Below, one piece after another: positions 41,005 through 44,963 of a DNA stretch of 44,963 nucleotides. Position 1 is the stretch's first letter, and every line of letters begins with the position of its first letter. The position numbers and the translations under genes are program-made. The stretch covers positions 1 to 44,963 of the forward strand of contig NZ_CATNVB010000020.1 of assembly GCF_951230165.1 (NCBI RefSeq), read 5' to 3'. Origin of the DNA: Lentilactobacillus sp. Marseille-Q4993 (GTDB taxonomy: Bacteria > Bacillota > Bacilli > Lactobacillales > Lactobacillaceae). A model generated the notes under the pieces. It saw only the letters and a list, made by a program, of their open reading frames with translations, had not been told where the DNA came from and did not search any database.

Positions 41005-44000
41005 ATGAAAAGAAGATACAAGGTAATTGGTGGTTGTGCGACAGTACTTGCAACGACGATTCTATGCTTGACTGCGATGCCAGCCGCTATGGTTAGTGCA
41101 AGCTCAGAATCGCAACAAGCGACAGCAAGCGCTAGTGTAAATAATAGTGGTAAACAGTCTCTCAACGGGATAGAAGTTGATAAGAATGCTACTGTTACCA
41201 AGAACAATGATGGTTATATCCTCAACAATGACAAGTTTAAGGTTGAAATTGGTGGCTCTGGTGAAATCGATGGTTTGTACTTAGCCAACGATGCATTTGA
41301 TACTAACTATGTTATGAACTACAAGGATAACCCTAAACAAAATAATGCTGCTCATCAATGGATGGGTGAATTGATGTTCAGGACTAAAAAGGGCGACGCT
41401 AACTCAACGATGCCTTGGACGAAAGAATATACATCTCAATCGCCAGTATCAGTTAGAAAACTGAGTGTAAATAATAATTCTGTTGTGGTTACGTACACAC
41501 CCAATTCTAGTAGTACTACTGGTGATGGAATTAAAAACATGGTAGTGACAGAAACCTATACTTTAGACGCCAGTGGTCATCTTCACTGGGGCATTACACT
41601 AAAAAATAATACTAAGGATAAGTTGACGGTCGGGGACTTTGGATTACCAATGCCATTTAGAGAGTACTGGCATTACAAACCAACAAATGGTAAGTCACAG
41701 CTTGATATGGCTTATGAAAACTCAGTTATTTTCCACAGCTTTGTTGGCCAAAACTCATCGTACATTTATACAACCAGACCAAGTGGAATTGGGAATTTTT
41801 TGACTTTCACTCCTGATCAATCAACGGATGCAAAGTTAGAATACCAGGATCACTGGGAAGATGATGGTACTAAGACTACGGATGAAAAGCAATGGAGCAT
41901 GCCAAGGTTTGGTGCTAATGTGGCTGGTACTACTGGCTGGGATAATGGCTTAAATGTGTTCTATGTTAACTCAGAGGCAATCAGCCCAACTGGTAATCGA
42001 GGCTATTTACCAAGTACCGCAACGGTGTTGAATCCTGGCGAGAGTAAGACATACGCTTTCAACTTTAGCGCGTCTGACTTGCAATCTAATAAGCAAACAA
42101 CTCATCAAACGAATAGCAACTCAACAGCTGTTTCAGGTGATATGACAAGTACTAAATATGAAACTAACTTGAAGAAAGCGTTGTACGATGAGGGATTAGT
42201 TGATGCGGTTTCAGTTCCAAGTATGGTTTTGACCAAGGACTCAACTGGAATTGCAAAGGGTCAAATGTATCTTCATACTAAGGTGCCAAAGGATAAAATC
42301 AGCTTTAGTTTCCAAAATCAGCACAATGATGAAGTTTCTAAGCAAAAGAGTTCTGATCAAAACAAAATTAGTGCTGATGGATTATCAGATGAATTAGGAA
42401 CTGCCACTTATAAAAAGACAGTTACTAAAGATGGTGAAAATTACTACATTTACGATATTGCGTTTAAGGCCGAAGGTCGTAACAATATTATTGTGAATTA
42501 TGAATTGAACGGTCAAGCAAAAAAGACAACGTTACAGTACGATGTTTTACAAAATCCTGAAAAATCGTTAGAAAAACACGCCCAATTTCTATTGAAAACT
42601 CAAATTCAAAATTCAGGTAAATTCAACGACCAAATTTTTGATGACTGGTCGATGGATAAAAAAGCAACTGTAAATGACTTCACCACCGCTTACGGTGGCT
42701 GGGGTGATGATTGGGGCTTGACTCACGGTCTCTTCCTTGCGGATATGAACACAAAAATTCCTAATAAGGACCAAGTTCAAGCCCTTGATAAGTACTTACA
42801 CACTGGAATTTGGGATAACTTGATGAAAAATCATCATAGTGACTATGGTGTTCCAGATTGGTTACGTGAAAAGAACGATAATCTTTCGTACACTTGGCGT
42901 TCATACTCATATATTCACATTTATAATACGTTCTATGAGATGTATAAAATTGCTAAACAGAATCCAGATTTGATTAAGTATGATGTTAGCTCATACCCAG
43001 TTGCCAAAGATAAAGATGTTAAAAATGCAGCCGATGCTTATTTGAAGATGGCCTACAATATCTTCAAAGCTTGCTACACTAATAGCGGAATTAGATATAA
43101 AGATGATGGTTTGATGGGCGAATCAACAGTTCCTCAATTTATTTCTGCTCTGAAATCGGAAGGGATGACTGAGCAGGCAGGTAATGTCGAAAATTGGATG
43201 AAGCAAAAGTACACCACTTATACTTCCCAGAAATATCCATTTGGTTCAGAAATGAACTACGATAATACTGGTGAGGAATCTGTATACATGCTTGGTAATA
43301 TGTATAATGACAAGCGACTTATGGCCATGGTAGATATGAAAACAAGAGCGGATCGTGGTGTTCAACCATTGTGGTATCAATATGGCGTTCCTGTAACGAT
43401 TGATGGTGAAAATTGGTGGCAATTCCAGTACACGACATCACTTGCAGATACAGCAATGAACAATTGGCTAGTTTCTCAAGATAATGGTTTAACCGCTGAT
43501 CAAAGAGGAATTGCTCAACGTTCAAATTACGCAGCTAAGTTGGGTAACTTAACTCAAATTAACACTGGTCAAATTGATTCTGATCAAGAAAACAATGGTG
43601 CTGTTTCATGGACTTATCAGGCTGAGTTAGGCAACTGGGCACAACCAAACCAAAACTCAGTTGCTAAGACCGGAGCTGGCTCTCTTCATAATGGTTGGAG
43701 ACAAACATCTGGTGAAGGGGACTTGGCACTATTTGGAGCCCTTCAAGTTCTTTCCGCTGATGTCGCAACTGACCCAATTTTTGGAACTGTTGGTTACGGT
43801 GCTAACGTTAATAGTACTGATAAGACTTACGAAATCACACCAGAAGATGGAATGAGACAAAAACTTAATTTGATTGACTCTCAAACCGCCTACGAATTTG
43901 CAGGAGACCGTTATACAAAGGCTGTTACTAACAAAGATAATTCTGCAATCCGGTTCGATGTTGAAAATGTTACGAGAAAAGATCATACGTTACAATTGAA

Positions 44001-44820
44001 AATCACTTTACCAACCGCTACTGGTACTCAATATAACGTCCTCTGGAACGGTAAAAAGGTTAGTGAATTTAAGCAGGATGATACAGATAAAACCATCGAT
44101 GTTAAGGTTGGTACTGGTAATGGACAATTAGAAATTGCTAAGCCAGGCAGTTCAATTGAACAATCAACTAGTGGTACAGGTAACGGGTCGACGGTACCTA
44201 GTGGATCAACTAGCAGTAGTAGTTCACAGATTGACTCATCACAGGTAACTTCTTCATCTTCATCTGCAATTAATAGTTCAAGTTCAGATGCTAATGGGAA
44301 TCAGTCTAGCAGTAGTGTGGATAACAATACTGTATCAAAAGACAAAGGTTACAAAAAGGGAACGATGTTGTACGCAACTAAAAAAGTTCGTCTTTATAAG
44401 GGAACCAAGTTCGATAGCTCAACTCGAATTGTAACTTATAAGAAGCAAAGTCGGACTAAACGACCTGAATTCAAAGTAATCTCTAAAACTAAGAATGCTA
44501 ATGGGGTTGCTCGCTATAAGGTCGTTGATATGAACAAGCATACTAAGAACTATAAAAGGACGGGTTACATTACCGCAAGTTCTAAGTATGTTCAACCACT
44601 TTACTATCAATCATTAGCTAAGCATCATGTAAAGGTAATCTCAAAGACTGGAATTAATTCATACAAGAGTAAGAGTTTTTCCGGTAAGGTTCATCATTAC
44701 AAATATGCAACTAAGCTCAAGGTTAAGAAGATTGTTAAAACCAAACTAAGAACAACATTTGTTCTAAATAATGGTAAGTTCATTACCGGTAACAAGAAAT
44801 TTATCATGGAAATCAACTAA
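41005..44820 (+). CDS. Large secreted DUF5695-like protein with DUF5776-like anchor, paralogue B
   Basis: 1271-residue surface protein, paralogue of 13622-17398. Signal peptide at residues 1-35 (ends MVSASS). The N-terminal beta-rich part contains FHSFVGQNSSYIYTTRPSG and PSGIGNFLTF. The toroid-like part carries GWGDDWGLTHGLFLAD (about residue 565), MKNHHSDYGVPDWL, EMNYDNTGEESVYMLG and VTIDGENWWQFQYTTSLADT. A long Ser-rich linker (about 1050-1115) leads to a Lys/Tyr-rich DUF5776-like tail. ATG follows AAGGAGTAGG. Same architecture and cre control as paralogue A, but with different upstream operators. The enzyme activity is not known to me; an activity on a uronic-acid glycan is inferred from A's neighbours. 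The gene stands alone, with its own terminator. Confidence 0.7.
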   Translation: MKRRYKVIGGCATVLATTILCLTAMPAAMVSASSESQQATASASVNNSGKQSLNGIEVDKNATVTKNNDGYILNNDKFKVEIGGSGEIDGLYLANDAFDTNYVMNYKDNPKQNNAAHQWMGELMFRTKKGDANSTMPWTKEYTSQSPVSVRKLSVNNNSVVVTYTPNSSSTTGDGIKNMVVTETYTLDASGHLHWGITLKNNTKDKLTVGDFGLPMPFREYWHYKPTNGKSQLDMAYENSVIFHSFVGQNSSYIYTTRPSGIGNFLTFTPDQSTDAKLEYQDHWEDDGTKTTDEKQWSMPRFGANVAGTTGWDNGLNVFYVNSEAISPTGNRGYLPSTATVLNPGESKTYAFNFSASDLQSNKQTTHQTNSNSTAVSGDMTSTKYETNLKKALYDEGLVDAVSVPSMVLTKDSTGIAKGQMYLHTKVPKDKISFSFQNQHNDEVSKQKSSDQNKISADGLSDELGTATYKKTVTKDGENYYIYDIAFKAEGRNNIIVNYELNGQAKKTTLQYDVLQNPEKSLEKHAQFLLKTQIQNSGKFNDQIFDDWSMDKKATVNDFTTAYGGWGDDWGLTHGLFLADMNTKIPNKDQVQALDKYLHTGIWDNLMKNHHSDYGVPDWLREKNDNLSYTWRSYSYIHIYNTFYEMYKIAKQNPDLIKYDVSSYPVAKDKDVKNAADAYLKMAYNIFKACYTNSGIRYKDDGLMGESTVPQFISALKSEGMTEQAGNVENWMKQKYTTYTSQKYPFGSEMNYDNTGEESVYMLGNMYNDKRLMAMVDMKTRADRGVQPLWYQYGVPVTIDGENWWQFQYTTSLADTAMNNWLVSQDNGLTADQRGIAQRSNYAAKLGNLTQINTGQIDSDQENNGAVSWTYQAELGNWAQPNQNSVAKTGAGSLHNGWRQTSGEGDLALFGALQVLSADVATDPIFGTVGYGANVNSTDKTYEITPEDGMRQKLNLIDSQTAYEFAGDRYTKAVTNKDNSAIRFDVENVTRKDHTLQLKITLPTATGTQYNVLWNGKKVSEFKQDDTDKTIDVKVGTGNGQLEIAKPGSSIEQSTSGTGNGSTVPSGSTSSSSSQIDSSQVTSSSSSAINSSSSDANGNQSSSSVDNNTVSKDKGYKKGTMLYATKKVRLYKGTKFDSSTRIVTYKKQSRTKRPEFKVISKTKNANGVARYKVVDMNKHTKNYKRTGYITASSKYVQPLYYQSLAKHHVKVISKTGINSYKSKSFSGKVHHYKYATKLKVKKIVKTKLRTTFVLNNGKFITGNKKFIMEIN

Positions 44821-44870
44821 GTATAAGAAAAAAAGAGGAACTTAGTCAAATCGTATTGATGAAGTTTCTG

Positions 44871-44899
44871 AAGCATCGCCGAAAGGTGATGCTTTTTTT
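44871..44899 (+). terminator. Terminator of paralogue B
   Basis: AGCATCGCC (GAAA) GGTGATGCT stem, then a run of T. The remaining 64 bases of the window show nothing recognised. Confidence 0.85.
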
Positions 44900-44963
44900 G
44901 TCTAATCATGAATCAATCTGATTCTGATGAATAAATGGGCCATATTTTTAAAGCCATAACAAC

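Noticed and set aside
1-44963. CRISPR array, prophage, insertion sequence or tRNA
   Set aside because: No regularly spaced repeats, integrase, transposase, structural phage gene or cloverleaf was recognised on either strand.

Overview
The window looks like chromosomal DNA from a low-GC Gram-positive lactic acid bacterium, most likely a heterofermentative member of the Lactobacillaceae (Lentilactobacillus or a relative; the genus is inferred). The reasons are many small secreted proteins with Lactobacillus-type cell-wall repeats (DUF5776-like, SLAP/SH3-like), cre boxes for CcpA, strong AGGAGG ribosome binding sites with frequent TTG starts, and an MsmEFGK-type sugar ABC transporter. No rRNA, tRNA, CRISPR array, phage module or insertion sequence was seen.

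Bases 1-17,600 form a uronate-glycan utilisation locus. A secreted clan GH-A glycoside hydrolase-like protein with an inserted DNRLRE-type domain lies beside kdgK, kdgA, a fructuronate/tagaturonate reductase and uxaC. These are followed by a four-gene ABC importer, a small secreted protein and a 1258-residue secreted DUF5695-like protein. A paralogue of that last protein (1271 residues) closes the window at 41,005-44,820. The three large surface proteins share a signal peptide, a Ser-rich linker and a C-terminal DUF5776-like anchor, and each has at least one cre box upstream. Promoters of the GH gene, kdgK and kdgA also share an AT-rich operator. Together they suggest extracellular breakdown of a uronic-acid-containing glycan, import of fragments, and catabolism through fructuronate, KDG and KDPG. 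The mannonate/altronate dehydratase and the regulator are not in the window.

Bases 17,700-36,500 hold housekeeping and accessory genes. These include a complete fhs-fchA-folD one-carbon operon, whose FolD has lost its cyclohydrolase residues while FchA is present. Others are rsgA with an attenuator-like leader, a HIT hydrolase, a proline iminopeptidase, a CAP-domain gene frameshifted at a C8 tract, a GATase, a Doc/AbrB toxin-antitoxin pair, and a signal peptidase paired with a secreted protein. The region ends with an ACT-domain gene plus a PFL-family (UPF0210) gene broken by an in-frame TGA, a sedolisin protease, and an Rrf2 regulator with an NmrA-like oxidoreductase behind tandem operators.

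Bases 36,600-40,800 carry a zinc alcohol dehydrogenase with a MerR-type promoter, bioY, and a YhgE/ABC-2-like membrane protein divergent from a TetR regulator. A ~205-bp intergenic repeat occurs three times (241-445, 37,760-37,963, 38,622-38,825). Its copies show compensatory changes in predicted stems, suggesting a structured RNA or miniature element, and two of them flank bioY as direct repeats.
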